Positions 43,931-52,304 of a DNA stretch of 64,000 bases are shown here, piece after piece. Source of the stretch: Bacillota bacterium (GTDB lineage Bacteria > Bacillota > Clostridia > Lachnospirales > Lachnospiraceae). The notes beneath the pieces are model-generated. The model worked only from the letters and a program-made list of their open reading frames with translations. It was not told the origin of the DNA and ran no database searches. The stretch lies in NCBI GenBank assembly GCA_023418475.1, contig JAEZZO010000052.1, forward strand, positions 62,001 to 126,000. Direction: 5' to 3'. The position numbers were made by a program, and so were the translations under genes. Every line of letters begins with the position of its first letter. The first letter of the stretch is position 1.

Positions 43931-46369
43931 ATGCAATTTGGATATTTTGATGATTTACAAAAGGAGTATGTAATAACTACTCCTACTACGCCATACCCAT
44001 GGATCAATTATTTAGGATCACAGGAGTATTTTTCTTTGATTTCCAACACTGCCGGTGGCTATAGCTTCTATAAGGATGCCAAGCTTCGCAGAATTACCCG
44101 TTATCGTTACAACAATGTTCCGCTCGATTTAGGAGGCGGTAAGTATTATTATATCAACGATGAGGGAGATGTATGGTCTCCCGGTTGGGCTCCGGTAAAG
44201 AAGGAACTTGATCATTATGAATGCCGGCACGGAATGGGTTATACGAAAATTACCGGTGCCAGAGGCGGTATAGAGACGGAAATTACTTATTTTGTTCCCC
44301 TTGATACAAATGCCGAAATACATAAGGTTGTGGTAAAGAACACCTCAGGTAAGAAAAAACAGATTAAACTATTTTCTTTTGTTGAATGGTGCCTGTGGAA
44401 TGCACAGGACGATATGACGAACTTCCAGAGAAATTACAACACAGGTGAGGTTGAGGTAAAGGGTTCTGTCATTTATCATAAGACAGAATATAAGGAAAGA
44501 CGAGATCATTATGCATTTTTCTCGGTAAACGCACCCATTGCGGGCTTTGATTCAGACAGAGAAAGTTTTATGGGGACATATAACGGATTTGACAATCCGC
44601 AGGCGGTTTTTGCCGGAAAGTCTAACAATTCCGTTGCTGACGGATGGCATCCGGTTGCATCCCACTCGTTAGAAGTTGATTTAGAACCGGGAGAAACCAA
44701 GGATTTTGTATTTATGTTAGGATATATTGAAAATGCTTTCGAAGAAAAATGGGAAAGCAAGAATATAATTAATAAAAAGAAAGCGGAAGCGATGATCGCA
44801 AAATATGCGACCACGGAATCGGTAGATGAAGCCTTTGCAAAGCTTGTCGAAAGCTGGGATCAGCTGTTGTCAAAGTATATTGTTCATACAGCAGATGAGA
44901 AACTGAACCGTCAGGTCAATATCTGGAACCAGTATCAATGTATGGTTACCTTCAACCTGTCCAGAAGTGCTTCCTACTTTGAATCCGGAATTGGCAGAGG
45001 AATGGGCTTTCGAGATTCCAATCAGGATCTGCTTGGCTTCCTGCACCAAATTCCGGACCGTGCAAGGCAGAGAATTATTGATCTTGCCTCTACGCAGCTG
45101 GAGGATGGCGGTGCCTATCACCAATATCAGCCGCTTACCAAGAAGGGGAACGATGAGGTCGGCGGTAATTTCAGCGATGATCCATTATGGTTAGTACTTG
45201 CTGTTGCTACCTATATTAAGGAAACAGGAGATTATGGGATTCTTGATGTCATGACTCCTTATGATAATGATGAAGCAAAGAGTGCTCCTTTAGCAGACCA
45301 TTTGAAACGTTCTATGGATCATGTGATCCAAAATGTAGGCCCTCATGGACTTCCGCTGATTGGACGTGCGGATTGGAATGACTGCTTGAATTTAAATTGC
45401 TTCTCAACAGAACCTGGCGAGTCCTTCCAGACAAGCACCAGCAAGGATGGCAAGGTTGCAGAATCAGTTATGGTAGCGGGTATGTTCTGTTATATCGGCG
45501 AGGAATATGTAAAGCTGATGGAGAAGACAGGAAATAAAACGGAAGCAGAACGTATTGATAAGGAAATTACTTGCATGCGTGCAATTATTATGAAGGATGG
45601 CTGGGATGGTTCCTGGTTCCTTCGAGCTTATGATGATTACGGGAAGAAGATTGGCAGTATTGAAAATGAAGAGGGAAAGATTTTTATCGAGTCCCAGGGA
45701 CTTTGTATTATGGGTAATTGCGGAACGAAGGATGGTAAGGCAGTAGAAGCGCTGGATGCAGTAGAAGAACGCCTCGGCACAAAGTATGGACTGGTTCTTC
45801 AAAATCCTGCCTTTACAAAATATTATGTAGAATATGGTGAGATTTCAACTTATCCGGCTGGCTACAAAGAAAATGCCGGTATTTTTTGCCATAATAATGC
45901 GTGGATCATGTGTGCGGAAGCGCAGATGGGCAGAGGGGATAAGGCTTTTGATTATTATACAAGAATTGCACCTTCCTACACGGAAGAATATTCAGAAATT
46001 CACCGCATGGAGCCATATGTATATTCACAGATGGTTGCAGGAAAGGATGCAAAGCGTCACGGGGAGGCTAAGAATTCCTGGTTAACCGGTACCGCATCCT
46101 GGAATTTTGTAGCGATCTCCCAGTATATACTTGGTATCAAACCGGAATATGAGGGATTAAAGATTGACCCTTCCATTCCTAAGGCATGGGATGGCTATAG
46201 TGTAACGCGTGAGTTCAGAGGAGATCAATACAATATTACGATTAAAAATCCGAACCACATCTCTAAGGGCGTTGCAAAGCTGCTGGTAGATGGCATAGAA
46301 GTGGAAGGCAATATCATTCCGTTTACCGGTGATCATAAGTCGCATGAGATTGAGGTTGTACTTGGATAA
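43931..46369 (+). CDS. GH94 cellobiose phosphorylase
   Basis: 812 residues, full length for the family. Start MQFGYFDDLQKEYVITTPTTPYPWINYLG, middle GIGRGMGFRDSNQDLLGFLHQIP, and the catalytic acid region GRADWNDCLNLN (DWND at 481-484) match cellobiose phosphorylase; the C-terminal part has KNSWLTGTASWNFVAISQYILGI. It phosphorolyses cellobiose to glucose 1-phosphate and glucose, saving ATP. No signal peptide. Closely related enzymes for other disaccharides (laminaribiose, cellodextrin) cannot be fully excluded. AAGGAGG lies before the ATG. Confidence 0.92.
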   Translation: MQFGYFDDLQKEYVITTPTTPYPWINYLGSQEYFSLISNTAGGYSFYKDAKLRRITRYRYNNVPLDLGGGKYYYINDEGDVWSPGWAPVKKELDHYECRHGMGYTKITGARGGIETEITYFVPLDTNAEIHKVVVKNTSGKKKQIKLFSFVEWCLWNAQDDMTNFQRNYNTGEVEVKGSVIYHKTEYKERRDHYAFFSVNAPIAGFDSDRESFMGTYNGFDNPQAVFAGKSNNSVADGWHPVASHSLEVDLEPGETKDFVFMLGYIENAFEEKWESKNIINKKKAEAMIAKYATTESVDEAFAKLVESWDQLLSKYIVHTADEKLNRQVNIWNQYQCMVTFNLSRSASYFESGIGRGMGFRDSNQDLLGFLHQIPDRARQRIIDLASTQLEDGGAYHQYQPLTKKGNDEVGGNFSDDPLWLVLAVATYIKETGDYGILDVMTPYDNDEAKSAPLADHLKRSMDHVIQNVGPHGLPLIGRADWNDCLNLNCFSTEPGESFQTSTSKDGKVAESVMVAGMFCYIGEEYVKLMEKTGNKTEAERIDKEITCMRAIIMKDGWDGSWFLRAYDDYGKKIGSIENEEGKIFIESQGLCIMGNCGTKDGKAVEALDAVEERLGTKYGLVLQNPAFTKYYVEYGEISTYPAGYKENAGIFCHNNAWIMCAEAQMGRGDKAFDYYTRIAPSYTEEYSEIHRMEPYVYSQMVAGKDAKRHGEAKNSWLTGTASWNFVAISQYILGIKPEYEGLKIDPSIPKAWDGYSVTREFRGDQYNITIKNPNHISKGVAKLLVDGIEVEGNIIPFTGDHKSHEIEVVLG

Positions 46370-46392
46370 AGTTTGAAGGACAAGCGTCTTCA

Positions 46393-46432
46393 CCAATTAA
46401 TTAAGATGCCGTTTTGCGGCATTATGACTTGG
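46393..46432 (+). repeat. Isolated 5' hairpin of the leader cassette (A5) after GH94
   Basis: CCAATTAATTAAGATGCCG, short loop, CGGCATTATGACTTGG: same layout as the first module at 20897-20934. Here it stands in a 3' untranslated region with no cassette remainder behind it. Confidence 0.55.
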
Positions 46433-46489
46433 ATTATTATGAGATCATTTTTTGAATGTGGCATGTTTGATAGAAGAATTGAAGACAAG

Positions 46490-46540
46490 AAAGAAACAGG
46501 ATGCTCTTTTTGAATTATAAGAGAACCCTGTTTCTTTTAT
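46490..46540 (+). terminator. Terminator after GH94
   Basis: AAAGAAACAGG pairs with CCTGTTTCTTT, with an inner CTCTT/AAGAG extension; the 3' arm is T-rich. Confidence 0.75.
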
Positions 46541-46564
46541 TAAGTGAACGATCAAAACAAATGA

Positions 46565-46711
46565 TTAAAACGAATGATCAAAGTATCCGGATAATTTCAT
46601 CAATTCGTCCCCATTAAACTTAGAAGCTTCCAGGACTGTCGAACTGTTTTTTCTTAGATAAGCCTGTACAGCATGATACGTCACAGTATATCCTGCGCCG
46701 TAAGTAATAAA
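46565..46711 (-). pseudogene. Gene remnant resembling the C-terminus of a DUF2268 (YjaZ-like) protease
   Basis: The minus strand encodes ~48 residues ending FDHSF-stop, with YGAGYTVTYHAVQAYLRK and VLEASKFNGDELMKLSGYF. That wording resembles the C-terminal end of DUF2268 zinc-protease-like proteins. There is no start codon and no HExxH part in the 558-base gap (46370-46927), so it is a truncated relic. Family assignment is by memory of the pattern. Confidence 0.45.
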
Positions 46712-46927
46712 GTAAATAATAAAAATGAAGTTACATAGAATAATAGAGATTTTTCTTTGTATTTTTATTAGGAAATGATAATATGGAATGGGATTATTTG
46801 TGTAAAAGAAGATACAAAAGTAAGTATAGTGTTAAAATGAATAGGTTATTTAGCGTTGAATAAATGGGAAATATGAGAATATCGTTAGATTATACTTCAT
46901 GCGTTATCTTCGGAAAGGATTGTTATA

Positions 46928-47812
46928 ATGAAAAAGAGTTCTAAAATGTTATATGCATTACTTATTTTCCTTGCAGCGGAAGCAATACAATTTGTAATTG
47001 CATTTGGACTTCAGATGGTATACGGTGTTATGTTGGGAATTCGCATTGGTATGAAATACGGCAAGGGAGATAAGAATATCTCCGGTAACATTGTCTCTCA
47101 AATACAGAATGCAATGTCACAGAATGTGATCTATCTGATAGGGGTGATAGGGGTGATTGTCTGTGGTATCGTATTTTTCTTCTGGTACCGTTCTGAGATC
47201 AAAGGAGAGGTAAGAGGAAGTCTAAAAAGTGTATTCGAAGGAAAAAGTGCGCTACGATTGCTTGGTTTGGGTATGGGATGCCAGTTTTTTATCACCGGGA
47301 TTTTAAGTCTGCTGCAATGGTATTTCAGCAATCTTTTTAAGGACTACGTAAATCAAATGAAACAATTAACAGAGGGTAATGTTATTGTAGTAATTCTTCT
47401 GCTGGTATTTATAGCGCCAATTACGGAGGAATTGGTCTTTCGAGGGGTAATACTCCATAATGCAAGCAGATATGGATCCTTCCTGGTTGCCAATTTTTTG
47501 CAGGCAGTGTTATTTGGAATATATCATCTGAATATAATTCAAGGAATTTATGCAATTCTTATGGGTTTCCTTCTTGGTTGGGTTTACTACAAATATAAAA
47601 CAATTATTGCTTCCATGTTCCTCCATATGATTATTAATACAAGTTCCCTTATCGTTGCTCTCATGCCAAGTAATAGAATATATTATTTTTTATTTGTTTT
47701 AGGTGGCGGAATGGCTATTGCGTTAACACTTAATAAGTTGAAATTAACACAAACATTGGTTCCGGAGGAAGAAAACATATTTTATCCGGAAGATCTATCT
47801 GGCAGAGTCTAA
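46928..47812 (+). CDS. CPBP-family intramembrane metalloprotease
   Basis: 294 residues, about eight hydrophobic segments. Motif 1 EELVFRG (Glu167-Glu168...Arg172), motif 2 FGIYHLN and a later HMIINTSS are the glutamic-type intramembrane protease signature (Rce1/Abi). Substrate unknown. GGAAAGGATTGTTATA before the ATG resembles the 3' end of type B leaders. Confidence 0.92.
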   Translation: MKKSSKMLYALLIFLAAEAIQFVIAFGLQMVYGVMLGIRIGMKYGKGDKNISGNIVSQIQNAMSQNVIYLIGVIGVIVCGIVFFFWYRSEIKGEVRGSLKSVFEGKSALRLLGLGMGCQFFITGILSLLQWYFSNLFKDYVNQMKQLTEGNVIVVILLLVFIAPITEELVFRGVILHNASRYGSFLVANFLQAVLFGIYHLNIIQGIYAILMGFLLGWVYYKYKTIIASMFLHMIINTSSLIVALMPSNRIYYFLFVLGGGMAIALTLNKLKLTQTLVPEEENIFYPEDLSGRV

Positions 47813-47844
47813 GTCGGAAAATGTAAATACGCCGTAAATTTTTC

Positions 47845-47873
47845 TTGCAACCTTTGAAAAAATAAGATAATAT
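47845..47873 (+). promoter_or_regulatory. Promoter of the ECF S-component leader
   Basis: TTGCAA (47845-47850), 17-base spacer, TAATAT (47868-47873), starting a ~450-base leader. Confidence 0.6.
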
Positions 47874-47879
47874 TTATTA

Positions 47880-48229
47880 CAACTGAATGACAAATAGAGA
47901 CTCCTACAGAGAGCGGTATATAAAAAAACAGGCAGTGGATTCTATTGTACTCCTAACGAGACAGTAAGAAATACTGCATACAAACTTATCTTTGGCGAGT
48001 TTTGATTTGTCCGGACGATATTTTTCTCAAGAGACAATAGAGTAAAAAATCGCAGTTCGGCAATAATAATGATAATTCGGACCCGATTGGTCCTGACCGG
48101 AGGAAGCAGTCGCGGCAGGAACTAAAAAGAGGTTTTTGCAATTGAGTATAATCTTTTTAGGATTCTGACATAATCGCTGACTTGTTGAAACCGTTCTTTG
48201 AAATGGTTTCTCCGGGCCAGCGTTTTTTA
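47880..48229 (+). ncRNA. Long structured leader RNA with terminator, upstream of an ECF S-component gene
   Basis: TCTATTGT (47941-47948) pairs with ACAATAGA (48035-48042), extended by CTC/GAG. Inside are CAGTA/TACTG and AAACT/AGTTT hairpins, so a junction is likely. Further on are GGACC/GGTCC (48079-48093) and an outer AGTTC/GAAC pairing. It ends in a terminator: CGCTG (48175-48179) with CAGCG plus GAAACC/GGTTTC and six T. None of the FMN, TPP, cobalamin, THF, preQ1, lysine or SAM riboswitch motifs I know is visible. Confidence 0.5.
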
Positions 48230-48327
48230 TGATTAAATCATTTGTTATTCAGGTGTAAGTTGTTTAAATCAATAGAGTAGCGAGTTGTAAAAAGGTTGCC
48301 GTCTGAAGACGGCGGAATGGAGGAATT

Positions 48328-48942
48328 ATGAATACAACAACTAACTTTCGCACTATGAGAATGGTGCAGCTGGCACTTTTTACTGCCATAATTGTACTGA
48401 TGGCGTTTACACCAATCGGATACATCAAAACTTTTGGATTGGAAATCACTTTAATTGTAGTTCCGGTAGCAATCGGAGCAGTTACACTAGGACCCACAGC
48501 AGGAGCAGTTCTGGGGACGGTTTTCGGTATTACCAGCTTTATTCAGTGTTTTGGAATGAGTCCTTTTGGTGCAGCCCTGTTAAATATTAACCCAATCGGA
48601 ACCTTTATTGTATGTATGGTACCGAGAATTCTTATGGGATGGTTCACCGGACTGATCTTTAAAGCTATGTATAAGTTTAACAAAACATTGTCCTATGTGG
48701 TTGCCAATATGGCAGGACCACTGCTGAATACAATATTATTTATGACTACTTTGGTGCTATTTTTTTACCGTACAGATTATATACAGGGTTTTGTTGAGCA
48801 AACAGGAGCGAGTAATGCAGTTACTTTTGTGATGGCATTTATTGTCAGCAATAGCCTTATAGAAATAGCAGTATGCTTTGTACTGGGTACAGCCGTATCC
48901 AAAGCAATTGATATCTTTGTACGAAAATCAGGAATGAAATAA
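48328..48942 (+). CDS. ECF transporter substrate-binding (S) component
   Basis: 204 residues with six hydrophobic segments. The first helix carries the ALFTAIIVLMAFTPIGYI pattern that contacts the EcfT subunit; GPTAGAVLGTVFGITSFIQ follows. A vitamin or cofactor importer that needs the shared EcfAA'T module, not encoded here. Substrate not certain: wording resembles pantothenate-type or generic PF12822 S components. Its regulated leader is consistent with a vitamin-type substrate. GGAGG lies before the ATG. Confidence 0.87.
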   Translation: MNTTTNFRTMRMVQLALFTAIIVLMAFTPIGYIKTFGLEITLIVVPVAIGAVTLGPTAGAVLGTVFGITSFIQCFGMSPFGAALLNINPIGTFIVCMVPRILMGWFTGLIFKAMYKFNKTLSYVVANMAGPLLNTILFMTTLVLFFYRTDYIQGFVEQTGASNAVTFVMAFIVSNSLIEIAVCFVLGTAVSKAIDIFVRKSGMK

Positions 48943-48958
48943 TTTTTATAAAATGTGA

Positions 48959-48988
48959 TTGACATATATAGTTCCGACATGCTATAAT
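48959..48988 (+). promoter_or_regulatory. Promoter of infC-rpmI-rplT
   Basis: TTGACA (48959-48964), 18-base spacer, TATAAT (48983-48988): both boxes are perfect consensus. Confidence 0.8.
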
Positions 48989-48994
48989 TTACTA

Positions 48995-49173
48995 GCTGTG
49001 AATGTTGCGTAGCAATATTTACATGGAAAAGAAGAGAATCCATCTCTCACCCATAGCGTAGATTTATATTTACTGTGAACGGGTCAATGCGACAGGAAAA
49101 CGGGCATTATTTCGGTTAAGAAATAATTATGTGATTGAGCTTGTAGGTGGATAATCTTTATCCACCTATTTTT
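48995..49173 (+). ncRNA. L20-type leader with attenuator, upstream of infC
   Basis: A ~180-base leader in the place where Firmicutes carry the L20 leader, through which ribosomal protein L20 represses its own operon by premature termination. It ends in TAGGTGGATAA/TTATCCACCTA (11 bp, 49144-49168) with five T. Upstream paired segments are visible, but I did not fold the whole leader. Assignment rests on position and terminator. Confidence 0.65.
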
Positions 49174-49228
49174 AATGCATTTGATACTATGTAACAGAAT
49201 GATTTATAACCTATGGAGGTGCAGTACT

Positions 49229-49735
49229 ATTAGCGATTTAATGATTAATGAACAAATCAGGGATAAGGAAATTCGCCTGATTGGTGAAGACGGAGAGCAG
49301 TTAGGAATTATGTCTGCCAAAGATGCAATGAAGCTGGCAAAGGAAGCTAATCTGGATCTGGTCAAAATTGCCCCGACAGCCAAGCCACCGGTTTGTAAGA
49401 TTATCGATTACGGTAAATACAGATACGAGTTGGCAAGAAAAGAAAAGGAAGCAAAGAAAAAGCAAAAAGTTACCGATGTGAAAGAAATACGTTTATCTCC
49501 CAATATCGATGATAACGATTTGAATACAAAGGCTAGTCAGGCACGTAAGTTTATCACTCATGGTGATAAAGTAAAGGTTGCATTGCGTTTTCGTGGCAGA
49601 GAGATGGCCCATACGTCATCATCTAAGGTCATCCTGGATAATTTCTTCTCTAAGCTGGAGGATGTGGCAGTGATTGAAAAACCGGCAAAGCTCGAAGGAA
49701 GAAATATGATTATGTTCTTAACAGAGAAACGTTAA
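49229..49735 (+). CDS. infC: Translation initiation factor IF-3 with AUU start codon
   Basis: 168 residues starting at ATT 49229. GGAGG (49215-49219) is 9 bases upstream of this ATT; the next in-frame ATG (49241) is 21 bases from it, too far. The product reads (M)SDLMINEQIRDKEIRLIGEDGEQLGIM, the usual IF-3 start. C-terminal domain contains KVKVALRFRGREM. AUU starts are a known feature of infC: IF-3 itself discriminates against them, giving autoregulation. First gene of infC-rpmI-rplT. Confidence 0.95.
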   Translation: MSDLMINEQIRDKEIRLIGEDGEQLGIMSAKDAMKLAKEANLDLVKIAPTAKPPVCKIIDYGKYRYELARKEKEAKKKQKVTDVKEIRLSPNIDDNDLNTKASQARKFITHGDKVKVALRFRGREMAHTSSSKVILDNFFSKLEDVAVIEKPAKLEGRNMIMFLTEKR

Positions 49736-49811
49736 AATACTATATGTGTCAGCATTCGGAAGAAAGCTTATCTAACTGGAGTGCTGTATTAATTATTAAG
49801 GAGGAAATATT

Positions 49812-50009
49812 ATGCCGAAATTAAAAACAAGCAGAGCAGCAGCGAAGCGTTTCAAACTAACAGGTACCGGAAAACTGAAGAGAATGAAGGCGTTCAAAAG
49901 CCATATCTTAACAAAGAAGACAACAAAGAGAAAGAGAAATCTCAGAAAAGCAGCTATGACAGATTCAACTAATATCAAGAACATGAAGAAAATCTTACCA
50001 TATCTGTAA
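49812..50009 (+). CDS. rpmI: 50S ribosomal protein L35
   Basis: 65 residues, MPKLKTSRAAAKRFKLTGTGKLKRMKAFKSH start and a KKILPYL end, standard for L35. AAGGAGG lies before the ATG. Between infC and rplT as in nearly all bacteria. Confidence 0.97.
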   Translation: MPKLKTSRAAAKRFKLTGTGKLKRMKAFKSHILTKKTTKRKRNLRKAAMTDSTNIKNMKKILPYL

Positions 50010-50035
50010 GAGATTGGTGATAAGGAGGAAAGAAC

Positions 50036-50392
50036 ATGGCAAGAATTAAAGGCGGATTGAACGCTAAGAAAAAACATAATAGAGTGTTAAAACTGGCGAA
50101 AGGTTACAGAGGAGCCAGATCTAAACAATATAGAGTAGCAAAACAGGCAGTTATGAGAGCTTTAACTTCTTCTTTCGCAGGTAGAAAAGAAAGAAAGAGA
50201 CAGTTCAGACAGTTATGGATTGCCAGAATTAATGCTGCAGCAAGAATGAACGGATTATCCTACAGTAAATTAATGCATGGATTAAAGTTAGCTAACATTG
50301 ATATCAACAGAAAGATGCTTTCTGATATGGCAATCAATGATGCAAAAGGCTTTTCTTCCCTGGCTGAGATTGCAAAGTCTAAAATAGCTTAA
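50036..50392 (+). CDS. rplT: 50S ribosomal protein L20
   Basis: 118 residues, MARIKGGLNAKKKHNRVLKLAKGYRGARSK start and RKERKRQFRQLWIARINAAARMNGLSYS core. Assembly protein of the 50S subunit and, in Firmicutes, repressor of this operon through the leader. AAGGAGG lies before the ATG. Confidence 0.97.
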   Translation: MARIKGGLNAKKKHNRVLKLAKGYRGARSKQYRVAKQAVMRALTSSFAGRKERKRQFRQLWIARINAAARMNGLSYSKLMHGLKLANIDINRKMLSDMAINDAKGFSSLAEIAKSKIA

Positions 50393-50412
50393 TATTGTAT
50401 GAGTAGCAACAG

Positions 50413-50445
50413 GAGATATGCTTTCAAGAGCATATCTCTTTTTTG
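50413..50445 (+). terminator. Terminator after rplT
   Basis: GAGATATGC/GCATATCTC stem followed by six T. It excludes the upstream start options of the next gene. Confidence 0.85.
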
Positions 50446-50516
50446 TTCCAATCAGCGATTATATATTTTCATTTTTTATATATAATAGTGTAAAGGAGTT
50501 AATCGAAAGGTATCCT

Positions 50517-52226
50517 ATGACTTCGGAAGAACGTAATAAAATGACCAGCGAGGATTATGCGGATTTAATTATTACATATAACGGAGATTTAAGTATTTTA
50601 CAACAGTATGAAGAATCTACGGTTCATATCATAGATTTTTTTAATGCAGTTGTTCATGTACCGGTCAACGATATTAACGATAATACAATTGTGAAGATGG
50701 GATATTCGGTGATGCCCACTCTATTTGGATTAATCAGCCAGGAAAGTCTGGAGGCATCGGGAATAATAAGAATAAGAAATCTGCCTAATTTTAATCTGCG
50801 TGGACAGGGTGTATTAGTTGGTATTTTGGATACAGGAATAGATTATACTAATTCTGTTTTCAAAAATGCGGATAATACTACTAGAATAGTTTCTATCTGG
50901 GATCAGACAATTCCAGGAGAGAATTACCCTGCAGATTATTATTATGGGACCGAGTATTCCAGAGAACAGATTAATGAAGCTTTAAGAAATGAAAATCCCC
51001 ATAGCATCGTGCCAACAACTGATGAGATTGGACATGGTACAATGCTTGCAGCCATAGCAGCAGGGAATGATGAACCTGAAAATGGTTTTTTTGGTGTGGC
51101 CCCCGATTCGGAATTAATCATTGTAAAATTGAAGCAGACGAAGCAATATCTACGAAAATTTTATATCATACCGGAGGATGTCCCTGCTTACCAATCAAAT
51201 GATATTATCTTTGCTTTTGATTATATTATAAGTCAGGCTATAAAAGTGAAAAAGCCGATTGCCATATGTATAGGAATGGGAACCTCCCAATATGCTCATG
51301 ACGGAAGAGGTACTGTCAGTGGATACCTGTCTATAAAAGCAGATAGTATCGGGATAGGAGTTGTTGTCGCGGCAGGAAATGAAGGAAATGCAAGAAGACA
51401 TTATTATGGAAAAATATCAGCTGATATCGGATATGATACGGTGGAATTGTCGGTAGGAGAAAACGAACCGGGATTTACGATGGAAATGTGGTTTAATTCC
51501 CCTGATATATTTTCAATCGATATTACAACACCAAGCGGGGAATACATTTCGAAGCTTGTACCAATTCTGGACGAGAGCAGGGTAGTTTCTTTTATTTTCG
51601 AACCAACGATTATTAATATTGATTTTCAGATTGCAGAGTCTGAGAGCGGAATTCAATTAATTCTTATGCGTTTTCATAATCCGGCGCCAGGTATTTGGCG
51701 CTTTAATGTCTATAAGAGCGGAGATTTAGATTCAGACTTTCACATATGGCTGCCCATGGAAGGATTTATTTCAAACAATACATTTTTTGTTCGATCAGAT
51801 CCCTATACAACGATATTATCTTTGGGGAATGCGAGAATTCCAATCACCGTAACAGCTTATAATACTGCAGATGACAGCTTGTATACAGAGGCCAGCAGAG
51901 GATATACAAGAATTGGATTGATAAAACCAGATGTTGCCGCTCCCGGAGTGAAGGTTATAAGTCCGGGCATAAATCAGAATTTTGTAGAAGTATCAGGTAC
52001 CAGTGCAGCTGCTGCTCATACGACAGGAGTTGCCGCTATGCTGCTTGAATGGGCGATTGTGAAAGGTAATCAGCCTACCATGAGTACAATGGATATGAAA
52101 GTATTTATGATTCGGGGAGCGAGGAGAAATGTTGATTTGAAATATCCAAACCGAGATTGGGGGTATGGAATACTGGATGTGTATAATATCTTTGATATTT
52201 TACGGATAGAGGGAACTTTTCAATAG
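50517..52226 (+). CDS. S8 family serine peptidase, Csp-like (copy 1)
   Basis: 569 residues from ATG 50517 (GAAAGG 6 bases upstream; upstream in-frame starts lie in the rplT terminator). Prodomain-like N-terminus (~1-95). The subtilisin triad is intact: Asp105 (ILDTGIDY), His173 (GHGTMLAA) and Ser496 (SGTSAAAAHTTG), with oxyanion Asn in AAGNEGN. About 300-460 is a beta-rich insert (SVGENEPGFTMEMWF ... FHIWLPMEGFI), like the jelly-roll of clostridial CspB germination protease. No signal peptide. Cytoplasmic/spore role inferred from the Csp resemblance. Confidence 0.9.
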   Translation: MTSEERNKMTSEDYADLIITYNGDLSILQQYEESTVHIIDFFNAVVHVPVNDINDNTIVKMGYSVMPTLFGLISQESLEASGIIRIRNLPNFNLRGQGVLVGILDTGIDYTNSVFKNADNTTRIVSIWDQTIPGENYPADYYYGTEYSREQINEALRNENPHSIVPTTDEIGHGTMLAAIAAGNDEPENGFFGVAPDSELIIVKLKQTKQYLRKFYIIPEDVPAYQSNDIIFAFDYIISQAIKVKKPIAICIGMGTSQYAHDGRGTVSGYLSIKADSIGIGVVVAAGNEGNARRHYYGKISADIGYDTVELSVGENEPGFTMEMWFNSPDIFSIDITTPSGEYISKLVPILDESRVVSFIFEPTIINIDFQIAESESGIQLILMRFHNPAPGIWRFNVYKSGDLDSDFHIWLPMEGFISNNTFFVRSDPYTTILSLGNARIPITVTAYNTADDSLYTEASRGYTRIGLIKPDVAAPGVKVISPGINQNFVEVSGTSAAAAHTTGVAAMLLEWAIVKGNQPTMSTMDMKVFMIRGARRNVDLKYPNRDWGYGILDVYNIFDILRIEGTFQ

Positions 52227-52304
52227 AATAATTTAGGCTTTTGCATGACAAAACATAATAAACTAATATATGATTTTATGGGATGGAGGAAAGGAGGGGC
52301 GGTT

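Noticed and set aside
47880..48229. RNase P RNA, tmRNA, SRP RNA or a known riboswitch as identity of the ECF leader
   Set aside because: I looked for the core motifs of these RNAs (including GAGGAAAGTCC, T-arm/CCA end, TPP and FMN cores) and did not find them.
50418..50516. Upstream extension of the first S8 protease (33 extra residues)
   Set aside because: The extension would begin in the rplT terminator, has no SD, and the paralogue starts at the equivalent of the chosen ATG.
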